From Pseudomonas baetica (GTDB lineage Bacteria; Pseudomonadota; Gammaproteobacteria; Pseudomonadales; Pseudomonadaceae): a DNA stretch of 35,664 nucleotides. The translations under genes and the position numbers were made by a program. Position 1 is the stretch's first letter. Each line of letters starts with the position of its first letter. Positions 1 to 7,899 of this stretch are shown piece by piece. The DNA lies in NCBI RefSeq assembly GCF_019733355.1, contig NZ_JAIHLQ010000052.1:1-35664 (forward strand), written 5' to 3'. The notes beneath the pieces are model-generated. The model had not been told where the DNA came from. It made no database searches and worked only from the letters and a program-made list of their open reading frames with translations.

Positions 1-148
1 AAGCCCGCTCCCACAGGGGATGGGTGGGTGGATGAGATTTGCGGCTGACCACGATTCAAGGTGGGAGTGGGCTTGCTCACGAAGAGGCCGGCGCATCCAG
101 CATCGATGGTGCCAGACCTGACGTCTTCGCGAGCAAGCCCGCTCCCAC
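1..148. repeat. REP/REPIN-type repeats upstream of moaA
   Basis: Three copies of the Pseudomonas REP core lie here: a truncated one at the window edge (about 1-14), one in forward sense at 61-84 (GTGGGAGTGGGCTTGCTCAC) and one in reverse sense at 126-148. Opposed copies can pair into a long hairpin. The rest of the stretch up to the moaA start (149-359) holds no gene I can support; an open frame beginning at 158 overlaps moaA in another frame and is not convincing. Confidence 0.8.
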
Positions 149-359
149 AGGGGATGGGTGGTGTATGTGTCAGTGGGTACTTATTCCCCCTGCGCACATT
201 GTCTGATTGCTATTCATAACCCCGCTGCCAAAAAACATCTGATCATCGACGGTATCAATCAGCCGTTCACTAACAGTGATTGGACGCCACACAACGTTGT
301 CCATAACCTGCGCGGTCTTGTTCCGTTAATCGCGGATTTCTCACTCCTGCGAGGCTGTC

Positions 360-1358
360 ATGTCAGAGCGCGTCTTGATCGATGGTTACAACCGCCGCGT
401 CGACTATCTGCGCATGTCAGTCACTGACCGCTGCGATTTCCGCTGTGTCTATTGCATGGCCGAAGACATGCAGTTCCTGCCCCGGCAACAGGTACTGACG
501 CTGGAAGAAATCCATCAACTGGCGCGAAGCTTCGTCGCCCTGGGCACCCGCAAGATCCGCCTCACCGGTGGCGAGCCGTTGATCCGCCCGGGCGTGGTCA
601 AGTTGTGCGAGCAGATCGCTGCCCTGCCCGGGCTGCGCGAACTGTGCCTGACCACCAACGGCTCGCAGCTCGGCAAACTCGCCGCGCCGCTGTTCGATGC
701 CGGGGTCAAACGCCTCAACGTCAGCCTCGACAGCCTCAACCCCGAGCGTTTCAAACAGATGACCCGCACCGGCGATCTGGCTCAGGTGATCGACGGCATC
801 GATGCTGCGCGCAAGGCCGGTTTCACCCGCACCAAACTCAACGTCGTGGTGATGCAGGGCCGCAACGATCAAGAGATCAACGATTTGGTGAGTTTCGCCA
901 TTGACCGTCAGCTTGACGTCTCCTTCATCGAGGAAATGCCACTGGGGATCATCAGCGAGCACAGCCGGGCGGAGTCGTTTTTCTCAAGCGCACAGGTGCG
1001 CGACAAGATCGCCGAACGCTATACCCTGATCGACTCCGCCGAATCGACTCAAGGCCCATCGCGCTACTGGCGGCTGGCCGAGGCACCGGAAATTCGTTTG
1101 GGGTTCATCTCGCCGCACAGCCACAATTTCTGCGGCACCTGCAATCGGGTTCGGCTGACTGTCGAGGGGCGTTTGCTGTTGTGTCTGGGTAACGAGCATT
1201 CGGTGGATTTGAAAGCGGTACTGCGCGCCCACCCGGGGCAACCGCAACGGCTGGAGAAGGCCATCATCGAAGCCATGAAGCTCAAGCCGTATCGGCACAA
1301 TTTTGAAGTGAACGACGACGTTCAGGTCGTGCGGTTCATGAACATGACCGGCGGCTGA
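360..1358 (+). CDS. moaA: GTP 3',8-cyclase MoaA (molybdenum cofactor biosynthesis)
   Basis: Radical-SAM enzyme that, with MoaC, turns GTP into cyclic pyranopterin monophosphate, the first step of molybdopterin synthesis in the cytosol. The N-terminal cluster motif CxxxCxxC is at C25, C29 and C32, and the second [4Fe-4S] site, C-x2-C-x13-C, is at C258, C261 and C275, inside the typical GTCNRVRLT block. The chain ends in the conserved Gly-Gly tail. The length of 332 residues is normal for MoaA. ATG 360 follows GCGAGGCTGTC with only a weak ribosome-binding site, but the N-terminal residues align with the family. It stands alone here, without moaB/C/D/E neighbours. Identification is secure. Confidence 0.96.
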   Translation: MSERVLIDGYNRRVDYLRMSVTDRCDFRCVYCMAEDMQFLPRQQVLTLEEIHQLARSFVALGTRKIRLTGGEPLIRPGVVKLCEQIAALPGLRELCLTTNGSQLGKLAAPLFDAGVKRLNVSLDSLNPERFKQMTRTGDLAQVIDGIDAARKAGFTRTKLNVVVMQGRNDQEINDLVSFAIDRQLDVSFIEEMPLGIISEHSRAESFFSSAQVRDKIAERYTLIDSAESTQGPSRYWRLAEAPEIRLGFISPHSHNFCGTCNRVRLTVEGRLLLCLGNEHSVDLKAVLRAHPGQPQRLEKAIIEAMKLKPYRHNFEVNDDVQVVRFMNMTGG

Positions 1359-1575
1359 ACCGTCACTCATCGGCGTGTACGGGATCGCATCACATGTGCG
1401 GTTGTGCGCCAGCCACCAATGGATCAAGCCCTGGCATGATCTGCAGACTCCGTAATACAACGGACGGATCCGCCACAAGCCTGGCGCCACGCGTTGAACA
1501 TCAAACTGTCTGGCACTCCGTCACAAAAGCCTGATTAGATAGCCGCTCCCCACGGATTCACCTCAGGAGCCACGC

Positions 1576-2919
1576 TTGAGTACAACGCCCAAAGACCTCC
1601 CACGCCCCGACCCGGTCAGCCTTCGCGATGCCTGGCGCTTCTGGCTCAAGCTCGGCTGCATCGGCTTTGGCGGCCCCGCCGGGCAAATCGCGATCATGCA
1701 TCAGGAACTGGTCGAACGCCGGCGCTGGATTTCCGAGAGACGTTTCCTCCACGCACTCAACTATTGCATGTTGCTGCCCGGCCCTGAGGCCCAGCAATTG
1801 GCGACCTACATCGGCTGGCTGCTGCATCGAACCTGGGGCGGCGTGATCGCGGGTGTGCTGTTTGTCTTACCGTCGCTGTTCATCCTGATCGCACTGTCGT
1901 GGGTCTACATAGCGTTCGGTGATGTACCGGCAGTAGCCGGGGTGTTTTACGGGATCAAACCGGCGGTCACGGCGATTGTCCTGCACGCGGCCCACCGCAT
2001 TGGCTCGCGGGCATTGAAAAACGCGTGGCTGTGGGCCATTGCCGGCGCCTCGTTCGTGGCGATTTTTGCCTTCAATGTGCCGTTTCCGTTGATCGTGCTT
2101 GGCGCCGCAGTGATCGGTTATTTCGGTGGACGACTGGCCCCCCAGCGCTTCGCTAACGGCGGTCAGCGCAGCGGTGGAAAATCCTTCGGCGCAGCGCTGA
2201 TTGACGACGACACCCCAACACCTGAGCACGCACGATTCAGCCTGCACAAATTGCTGAAAATAGTGCTGATCGGCGCAGCGCTCTGGTGTTTGCCGATGGC
2301 GTTGCTGACCGCTCTGTACGGCTGGGACGGCACCTTCACGCAAATGGGCTGGTTCTTCACCAAAGCCGCGTTGCTCACCTTTGGCGGGGCCTATGCGGTG
2401 CTGCCCTACGTCTATCAGGGCGCTGTCGGGCATTACGGCTGGCTGACACCGACGCAGATGATCGACGGCCTCGCCTTGGGCGAAACCACGCCGGGACCGC
2501 TGATCATGGTGGTGGCGTTTGTCGGTTTTATCGGCGGTTATGTGCAACCGGCGTTCGGCCCGGAACATGCATTCGCCGCTGGCGCATTGGCGGCGACGCT
2601 GGTGACGTGGTTTACCTTCCTGCCCTCGTTCCTGTTCATCCTTGCTGGTGGGCCATTGGTGGAGTCGACTCACAATGAACTGAAGTTCACCGCTGCGTTG
2701 ACCGCCATCACCGCAGCGGTGGTGGGGGTGATTCTGAATCTGGCGTGCTTCTTTGCCTACCACGTGTTCTGGCCGAACGGCTTTGCCGGGCACATGGACT
2801 TTTTCTCGGTGACGCTGGCGGTTGCAGCGGCGTTGGCATTGTTCGTTTTCAAGCGTGGCGTGATCACTGTGCTGATCGTTTGCGCCCTTGCCGGGCTGGC
2901 CTTTCACTTGATGCGCTGA
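1576..2919 (+). CDS. chrA: chromate transporter, long-chain ChrA family
   Basis: Inner-membrane chromate efflux protein of the CHR family. Two homologous halves are visible: the first opens with GGPAGQIAIMHQE (about residues 32-44) followed by LPGPEAQQLATYIGWLL, and the second repeats the theme with FGGAYAVLPYV (about 271-281) and GLALGETTPGPLIMVVAFVG. These are the paired CHR-domain signatures. At 447 residues it is the usual two-domain length, with about ten hydrophobic segments. The start is TTG at 1576, supported by AGGAG at 1565-1569; no in-frame ATG at the start fits better. No regulator such as chrB sits next to it, so it is probably a single-gene unit. Confidence 0.93.
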   Translation: MSTTPKDLPRPDPVSLRDAWRFWLKLGCIGFGGPAGQIAIMHQELVERRRWISERRFLHALNYCMLLPGPEAQQLATYIGWLLHRTWGGVIAGVLFVLPSLFILIALSWVYIAFGDVPAVAGVFYGIKPAVTAIVLHAAHRIGSRALKNAWLWAIAGASFVAIFAFNVPFPLIVLGAAVIGYFGGRLAPQRFANGGQRSGGKSFGAALIDDDTPTPEHARFSLHKLLKIVLIGAALWCLPMALLTALYGWDGTFTQMGWFFTKAALLTFGGAYAVLPYVYQGAVGHYGWLTPTQMIDGLALGETTPGPLIMVVAFVGFIGGYVQPAFGPEHAFAAGALAATLVTWFTFLPSFLFILAGGPLVESTHNELKFTAALTAITAAVVGVILNLACFFAYHVFWPNGFAGHMDFFSVTLAVAAALALFVFKRGVITVLIVCALAGLAFHLMR

Positions 2920-2983
2920 AACGCAGCCAACAAATCTCCCGTTTACACGCCCGTGGATTGCCCCTTACTATCCGGGCACACCG

Positions 2984-3028
2984 GTCGGCGGGTCAGTCCC
3001 GCCACCGACGTTTTCCGCCAACGGAAAC
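2984..3028 (+). promoter_or_regulatory. two hairpins upstream of the tiny ORFs
   Basis: GGCGGG (2987-2992), loop TCAGT, then CCCGCC (2998-3003) forms a tight stem, and shortly after it TTTCCG ccaa CGGAAA (about 3013-3028) forms a second. Neither has a T-tract. They precede the two overlapping short ORFs and the glutamine-synthetase-like gene, so they may belong to a leader. No known riboswitch consensus was recognised. Confidence 0.35.
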
Positions 3029-3036
3029 ACGCGTTA

Positions 3037-3113
3037 TGAGTACGTCACCACAACAACGAAACTCGTTGAACGTCTCCGCTAAGTGCGCCCTCCCTCACAG
3101 GGGCCGCGCATGA
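3037..3113 (+). CDS. possible 24-residue leader peptide
   Basis: A short frame beginning MSTSPQQRNSL. It follows a CGGAAAC hairpin arm, so a ribosome-binding site is uncertain. Its TGA stop overlaps the ATG of the next tiny ORF as ATGA, a translational-coupling arrangement. There is no recognisable domain. It could be a leader peptide of the downstream gene or a chance frame. Confidence 0.25.
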
Positions 3114-3199
3114 ATCGTATCGTCAATCTCCCCATGGCCCTGCGCCGTTCCAAGCTGCGTCACTCCGCACGCCCGCCGGATATCGCCCTGCCTGTCTGA
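3110..3199 (+). CDS. possible 29-residue basic peptide upstream of the puuA-like gene
   Basis: MNRIVNLPMALRRSK start, rich in Arg/Lys and Pro, 29 residues, starting in the stop codon of the preceding tiny ORF. It is preceded by AGGGGC at 3099-3104, a moderate ribosome-binding site. It lies 127 bases before the puuA-like start. A GGTT AAA AACC hairpin follows its stop at about 3208-3218. It may be a leader peptide acting on the synthetase gene; this is inferred only from position and overlap. Confidence 0.3.
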   Translation: MNRIVNLPMALRRSKLRHSARPPDIALPV

Positions 3200-3326
3200 T
3201 CGCGCCGGTTAAAAACCGCGACAGCCCCTACCCCTTGATATCCCTGCCAGGACGCCCGCGCCTAATGCCGAGCTGCGTCCGGCCCGAATCTGCGCGCCTG
3301 TGCGGCGCCATCGTGAGTGATTGATT

Positions 3327-4691
3327 ATGAAATTCGCAGCCATTGAAGACGCACACCTGTTCCTTGAACAGAACCCTGACATCGACATGATCGAGCTGTT
3401 CATCCTCGACGCCAACGGCGTGCCGCGCGGCAAGCTTCTGCACCGCGAAGAGCTGCTCGCCGTGTACGAGAGCGGCCGCCCGTTGCCGAGCACCATCCTT
3501 GGCCTGACCGTACAGGGTGATGACGTCGAAAACTCGGGGCTGGTGTGGGACGTCGGCGATATCGACTGCCGCGCCTACCCGCTGCAAGGCAGCCTGGTGC
3601 GCTTGCCGTGGCGGCAGATTCCGACGGCGGCGGTGCAGGTCAGCATGCACCCGACCGAAGGCATGCCAGCGAGCATCGCCGACCCGCGTCACTTGCTGAT
3701 CAAGGTCATGGACGGCCTCAAGGCCGAGGGTTATCACCCGATCATGGCCTGCGAACTGGAGTTCTATCTGCTCGACGCGAAACGCGATCACAACGGCCGT
3801 CCGCAACCGGCGCTGGATGCCGACGGTGGGCGACCGCGACACACTCAGGTCTACGGCTTACGTGAGCTGGAGCAGATCGAACCGTTTCTCGCCGACCTCT
3901 ACAGCGCCTGCAAACTGCACGGCATTGCGGCGCGCACGGCGATCTCGGAATACGCGCCGGGGCAAGTGGAAATCACCCTTGAACACGGCGACGCACTGGA
4001 GGCGATGGATCAGGCGGTGCGCTACAAACGGCTGGTCAAAGCCATCGCGCACAAGCACGGCATGCAAGCGACATTCATGGCCAAACCGTTCGATGATCTG
4101 GCCGGCACGGGTATGCACATGCACGTCAGCCTCGCCGACGCCGAGGGGCGCAACCTGTTCGCCTCCGAAGACCCTGCCGGCACGCCGCTGCTACGTACGG
4201 CAATTGGCGGGATGCTCGCATCCTTGCTCGATTCGCTGCTGTTGTTCTGCCCGAACGCCAACTCCTACCGGCGCTTTCAGGCCAACAGCTACGCGCCTTT
4301 GGCGCCGACCTGGGGCGTCGATAACCGCACCGTCAGCCTGCGCGTGCCGGGCGGTCCGGCCAATACCCGGCACATCGAACATCGCATCTGCGGCGCTGAC
4401 GCCAACCCGTATCTGGCGGCAGCGGCGATTCTTGCCGGCATTCATCGCGGCATTCGCGAGAACCTTGACCCGGGCGCGCCGGTCGAGGGCAATGGCTACG
4501 CGCAAGCGAAAGAACTGCTGCCAACCGATTGGCTGACATCGCTGCAAGCGCTGGAAAATTCATCATGGGCCCGCGATGCCTTGGGGCATGGATTTCTTGG
4601 GGTGTATCTGGCGGTCAAACGTGCCGAGTACCGGCAGTTCATGGCTGAGGTGGGCGAGCAGGATTGGCGCTGGTATCTGACCGAAGCCTGA
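3327..4691 (+). CDS. glutamine synthetase family protein, gamma-glutamylpolyamine synthetase type
   Basis: Cytosolic ATP-dependent ligase of the glutamine synthetase fold. Visible family blocks include the metal-binding CELEFYLLD, the SEYAPGQVEITLEH block, GTGMHMHVSL, the arginine-rich RVPGGPANTRHIEHR and NPYLAAAAILAGI near the C-terminus. The length of 454 residues fits the PuuA/SpuI/PauA group, which joins glutamate to putrescine or other polyamines. The next gene is a gamma-glutamylputrescine-oxidase-like flavoprotein, which supports that reading over ordinary GlnA. ATG 3327 is preferred; an upstream in-frame TTG at 3321 has no better support. The exact amine substrate cannot be told from sequence because Pseudomonas carries several paralogs. 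Confidence 0.88.
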   Translation: MKFAAIEDAHLFLEQNPDIDMIELFILDANGVPRGKLLHREELLAVYESGRPLPSTILGLTVQGDDVENSGLVWDVGDIDCRAYPLQGSLVRLPWRQIPTAAVQVSMHPTEGMPASIADPRHLLIKVMDGLKAEGYHPIMACELEFYLLDAKRDHNGRPQPALDADGGRPRHTQVYGLRELEQIEPFLADLYSACKLHGIAARTAISEYAPGQVEITLEHGDALEAMDQAVRYKRLVKAIAHKHGMQATFMAKPFDDLAGTGMHMHVSLADAEGRNLFASEDPAGTPLLRTAIGGMLASLLDSLLLFCPNANSYRRFQANSYAPLAPTWGVDNRTVSLRVPGGPANTRHIEHRICGADANPYLAAAAILAGIHRGIRENLDPGAPVEGNGYAQAKELLPTDWLTSLQALENSSWARDALGHGFLGVYLAVKRAEYRQFMAEVGEQDWRWYLTEA

Positions 4692-4710
4692 AGACTCATC
4701 ACCGATCCCT

Positions 4711-4798
4711 GTGGGAGCGAGCTTGCTCGCGAAGGCGTCGTGCCAGTCGACATCAAAACTGACTGATCCACCGCTATCGCTGGCAAGCCAGCTCCCAC
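4711..4798. repeat. REPIN between the puuA- and puuB-like genes
   Basis: GTGGGAGCGAGCTTGCTCGC at 4711-4730 faces the inverted partner ending GGCAAGCCAGCTCCCAC at 4798, with about 35 bases between. It occupies nearly all of the gap. The two halves are different REP subtypes (CGAGCTTGCTCG versus CTGGCAAGCCAG). Such a hairpin can stabilise or attenuate the polycistronic message. Confidence 0.8.
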
Positions 4799-4838
4799 AA
4801 TGACCGCGTACCGATTCGAATTTTGTGTGGACACTGAC

Positions 4839-6122
4839 ATGACCAATCGCTGCAATTCCTACTACACCGCCACCCTCAACCAGGACACCGATTACCCCAC
4901 GCTGCAAGGCAGGCACAAGGTTGATGTGGTGATCATCGGCGGCGGTTTCACCGGCGTCGCCACCGCCGTCGAGCTGGCTGAAAAAGGCCTGAAAGTCGCC
5001 ATCGTCGAAAGCCACAAAATCGGCTGGGGCGCCACCGGGCGCAATGGCGGGCAGGTCACCGGCAGCCTCTCCGGCGACGGCGCGATGCGCAAACAGATGC
5101 GCCCGACACTCGGAGACAACGTCGACGATTTCATCTGGCATTTGCGCTGGCGCGGGCACGAGATCATCCAGCAACGCGTGGAAAAATACGGCATCCAGTG
5201 CGACCTCAAACACGGCCATTTGCACGCCGCGTACAAACCCGGCCACATGACCGGTTTGCGCAGCGATTACGAAGAAGCCGTGCGTCGCGGACTGGGTGAC
5301 GAAGTCAGCCTGCTCGACCGCAGCCAGGTACGTGATCTGCTGCAAAGCGAGCTCTACCACGGCGCGATCAAGAACACTCGCAACCTGCATCTGCACCCGC
5401 TCAACCTGTGCATCGGCGAAGCGCGGGCGGCGGAAAGTCTGGGGGCGCTGATCTTCGAAAACAGCGAAGTGCTGGAGATCATTCACGGCGCTACGCCAGG
5501 TGTGAGAACCGCCCAAGGCCAGATCGACGCCAATCAAGTGATGCTCGCCGGCGACGTCTACCACAAACTGGAACCGGGCCAGCTCAAGGGCAAGATTTTC
5601 CCGGCCATGGGCGGCATCGTCACCACCGCGCCGCTGGGCGATCTGGCCAAACAGATCAACCCAGAAGACCTCGCGGTGTACGACTGCCGCTTCGTCCTCG
5701 ACTACTATCGCCTGACCGCCGACGGCCGCTTGCTGTTCGGCGGCGGCGCCAACTACAGCGGCAAGGATTCACGCGACATCGCCGCCGAACTGCGCCCGTG
5801 CATCGAGCAGACCTTCCCGGCGCTCAAAGGCGTGCAGATCGATTACCAGTGGAGCTGCGCGATGGGTATCGTCATCAACCGCATCCCGCAACTGGGCAAA
5901 CTCTCGGACAACGTCTGGTACTGCCAGGGCTACTCCGGGCATGGCATCGCCACCACCCACATCATGGGCGAGATCATGAGCCGGGCGATCACCGGGCAGA
6001 TGGAGCAGTTCGATACGTTTGCCGCGTGTCAGCACATTCGCGTGCCGATGGGCGATTTGCTGGGCAATCCGTTGTTGGCGGTGGGAATGTGGTACTACCA
6101 GATGCTTGAAAAATGGCGTTGA
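4839..6122 (+). CDS. puuB: gamma-glutamylputrescine oxidase-like FAD oxidoreductase
   Basis: DAO-type flavoprotein that would oxidise the gamma-glutamylated amine made by the preceding ligase, giving aldehyde, ammonia and hydrogen peroxide. The dinucleotide-binding GGGFTGVATAVELAEKG lies at about residues 28-44, followed by the conserved GATGRNGGQV. The C-terminal FAD-contact region reads CQGYSGHGIATTHIMGE. The start is placed at ATG 4839 (MTNRCNSYY, 427 residues); an upstream in-frame ATG at 4800 would translate REP DNA and is rejected. Length and motifs match PuuB/PauB. The pairing with the synthetase is the strongest functional clue; the E. coli aldehyde dehydrogenase and hydrolase partners are absent here. 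Confidence 0.87.
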   Translation: MTNRCNSYYTATLNQDTDYPTLQGRHKVDVVIIGGGFTGVATAVELAEKGLKVAIVESHKIGWGATGRNGGQVTGSLSGDGAMRKQMRPTLGDNVDDFIWHLRWRGHEIIQQRVEKYGIQCDLKHGHLHAAYKPGHMTGLRSDYEEAVRRGLGDEVSLLDRSQVRDLLQSELYHGAIKNTRNLHLHPLNLCIGEARAAESLGALIFENSEVLEIIHGATPGVRTAQGQIDANQVMLAGDVYHKLEPGQLKGKIFPAMGGIVTTAPLGDLAKQINPEDLAVYDCRFVLDYYRLTADGRLLFGGGANYSGKDSRDIAAELRPCIEQTFPALKGVQIDYQWSCAMGIVINRIPQLGKLSDNVWYCQGYSGHGIATTHIMGEIMSRAITGQMEQFDTFAACQHIRVPMGDLLGNPLLAVGMWYYQMLEKWR

Positions 6123-6135
6123 TCGCACTGGCCTC

Positions 6136-6200
6136 TTCGCGAGCAAGCCCGCTCCCCCATTGAAATGCATTCAACCTGTGGAAGCAGGCCTGCTCGCGAA
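6136..6200. repeat. REP pair at the 3' end of puuB
   Basis: A reverse-sense REP (TTCGCGAGCAAGCCCGCTCC, 6136-6155) is followed by a degenerate forward copy (TGTGGAAGCAGGCCTGCTCGCG, about 6178-6199). They fill the convergent gap between the oxidase and the DeoR-type regulator. Confidence 0.75.
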
Positions 6201-6225
6201 GGGGCCTGCATATTCACCGCTCGTC

Positions 6226-7011
6226 TCAATCTGGTAGCTGCTCGACAACAATTCCCAATCGCCGATAATCCTCGACACTGCCCGACGCCACATGTCGCTC
6301 GGTGATCAGCGTGTGCAACCGATCACACCCCGCCACTACAAATGGCTCCACCGCGCCCAACTTGTCCGCCGTGGTCACCGCGATCACCCGCGCCGCACTG
6401 TCGAGCAACGCCTGCTTCACCGGCACCTCATCAAAATGCAGAGACGTAATCCCTACCTGCGGATGAATTGCACACACCCCGGTAAAGGCCAGATCCGCTT
6501 TTATCCCGGCCAGCATTCGTACCGCTTCATGGCCACCGGCCGACAGGGTATGCGGGTTCAATTGTCCGCCAGCCAGAATCACCTTCACGGCCTTGAACCC
6601 GGACAAGGCAATCGCCGTCATCGGCGCCGCCGTCACCGCCGTAATGCGAATATCCGAGCGCAACGAGCGCGCCACTTGCAACGTGGTCGAGCCGGAGTCG
6701 AACAGCACAATCTGCCCATCCTCAACCTCTTGCGCCGCCCGTTGCGCTAACCGTACTTTCACCTCGTCGGTCTCGTCCAGCCGCGTGAAATAATCCTTGC
6801 CGGTGTCTTTCGGTCGCGGCAACGCACCGCCGTGCACCCGCTGCACCAGGCCGGCGTTGTCCAGTTCGGCGAGGTCGCGGCGGATCGTATCCTCGGACAC
6901 CGCAAAATGCTGACTCAGCTCAGAGGCCATGACCTTGCCGTCACGTTCAAGGATCAGAAGGATTTTCTGTCGGCGCAGGGACGGGAGTTCAGAGCTGCTG
7001 TGATCGCGCAT
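6226..7011 (-). CDS. DeoR/GlpR-family transcriptional repressor
   Basis: A 261-residue DNA-binding regulator. The N-terminal winged helix-turn-helix spans about residues 13-60, with the family signature VSEDTIRRDLAELDNAGLVQRVHGGA. The C-terminal DeoRC sensor domain shows LFDSGSTTLQVAR, GGHEAVRMLAGIKADLAFTG and a lysine-containing VTTADKLG end. Such sensors normally bind a phosphorylated sugar intermediate. It is convergent with puuB and divergent from the 22-residue ORF, with no sugar genes adjacent, so its target is unclear. Confidence 0.9.
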   Translation of the reverse strand: MRDHSSSELPSLRRQKILLILERDGKVMASELSQHFAVSEDTIRRDLAELDNAGLVQRVHGGALPRPKDTGKDYFTRLDETDEVKVRLAQRAAQEVEDGQIVLFDSGSTTLQVARSLRSDIRITAVTAAPMTAIALSGFKAVKVILAGGQLNPHTLSAGGHEAVRMLAGIKADLAFTGVCAIHPQVGITSLHFDEVPVKQALLDSAARVIAVTTADKLGAVEPFVVAGCDRLHTLITERHVASGSVEDYRRLGIVVEQLPD

Positions 7012-7140
7012 GGTTCCGCCTGTTTATGCTTGTAGTTGCAGGTTTTCCGAGACTAACCAAAGCCTCGGGCAAACACAAACCGGCGGGTATCAATTGTTTC
7101 GATCATTGGAATCAACATGCCGAATTTTTTCTTTGCATTC

Positions 7141-7174
7141 AGCCTGTTCAGAATGGCCCCACTCTAAACAGGCT
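7141..7174. promoter_or_regulatory. inverted repeat just before the 22-residue ORF
   Basis: AGCCTGTT (7141-7148) and AACAGGCT (7167-7174) are perfect 8-base inverted repeats with an 18-base loop. They end immediately at the AGGA ribosome-binding site of the small ORF. It may be an operator or an mRNA hairpin that gates translation of the ORF. Confidence 0.4.
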
Positions 7175-7189
7175 CAGGATGAACACCTT

Positions 7190-7258
7190 ATGAATCTCAA
7201 TTTCGCGTTTGCTTGCATGATCGTCGTGTCTTTCGCGATTGCCCTGGGCCACGGCTGA
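7190..7258 (+). CDS. predicted 22-residue single-pass membrane peptide
   Basis: The frame reads MNLNFAFACMIVVSFAIALG plus HG and is almost entirely hydrophobic, one membrane span long. AGGA at 7176-7179 lies ten bases before the ATG. It sits between the divergent DeoR regulator and the convergent transporter-suffix gene, which begins its stop four bases later. No family is recognised. Composition and the ribosome-binding site argue for a real small membrane protein, but a chance frame cannot be excluded. Confidence 0.4.
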   Translation: MNLNFAFACMIVVSFAIALGHG

Positions 7259-7262
7259 GGTA

Positions 7263-7781
7263 TCAGACCGACGCAACCCGAGCCTTGCGCACAAACAGCG
7301 CGTGGGCCTTCTCCCAGAAGTTGCCGCCCAGCACAAAGAAGCTACCAACGAATATCAAATCACCGAGCAATTGCAGTTGCCAAAGATTGGGCCGCAGCCC
7401 CGGCCAGAAGTTATCGACATACGGTTCCAGAAACGAGACAAGCAACGGTAGGCAGAACATCACCACGCCCACTCGATGGCGCAGCGGCCCGACCTCGTCG
7501 ACCGGGGTTGGAATCATCCCCGAGACATAACCGCCAATCGTGCGCTTGAGTTCGGCGAATCCGGCCTTGCCCATCACCGCGATCACCAGCAGCAACAGTA
7601 CCTTGTTGCTGATAAACAGCACTCCGGTCAGCGCCGCGACTTTCGAACCGGGCACATCAAGGGCCGCGGCCAACGGCACCATCAGCCACGAACCGAGCAT
7701 CAGGCAGATAATCGCCACGCCGACCTTGAAGCGCCAGTTGGCGGTGGAGGTCGGTGTCACCGGATCTTGGGCTGTGTCCAT
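7263..7781 (-). CDS. small integral membrane protein, 'transporter suffix domain' type
   Basis: 172 residues with about four hydrophobic segments: VGVAIICLMLGSWLMVPLAA, LLLLVIAVMG, VGVVMFCLPLLVSFLEP and LLGDLIFVGSFFVLGG. The pattern LRHRVGVVMFCLPLL and the terminal GDLIFVGSFFVLGGNFWEKAHALF match what I recall of proteins named transporter suffix domain-containing protein. Its function is unknown; the name comes from similarity to C-terminal extensions of some transporters. The start is set at the ATG at 7779-7781 (MDTAQDP); a longer frame starting at 7853 runs into the divergent promoter region. Confidence 0.7.
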   Translation of the reverse strand: MDTAQDPVTPTSTANWRFKVGVAIICLMLGSWLMVPLAAALDVPGSKVAALTGVLFISNKVLLLLVIAVMGKAGFAELKRTIGGYVSGMIPTPVDEVGPLRHRVGVVMFCLPLLVSFLEPYVDNFWPGLRPNLWQLQLLGDLIFVGSFFVLGGNFWEKAHALFVRKARVASV

Positions 7782-7899
7782 GGTTGCGTACCTGTTTTGA
7801 CGGGAGCCGTTGCCTGAAAAGCGTAGCAGCAGATTCGCCCGAACAGCCTGCAATACGCGGTCTATGCTCCAGTGATATTTGCGACCGGGGACACACGCA

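Noticed and set aside
158..427. An 89-residue plus-strand frame before moaA
   Set aside because: It begins in REP DNA, overlaps moaA out of frame and has no ribosome-binding site or recognisable pattern.
417..962. Long minus-strand frames antisense to moaA and many similar ones opposite other genes
   Set aside because: These are expected in GC-rich DNA with strong third-position bias; none has a ribosome-binding site and family motifs.
3207..3222. Possible riboswitch in the leader of the puuA-like gene
   Set aside because: Only a short GGTT/AACC hairpin is visible and no consensus of a known class, including guanidine types, could be matched.
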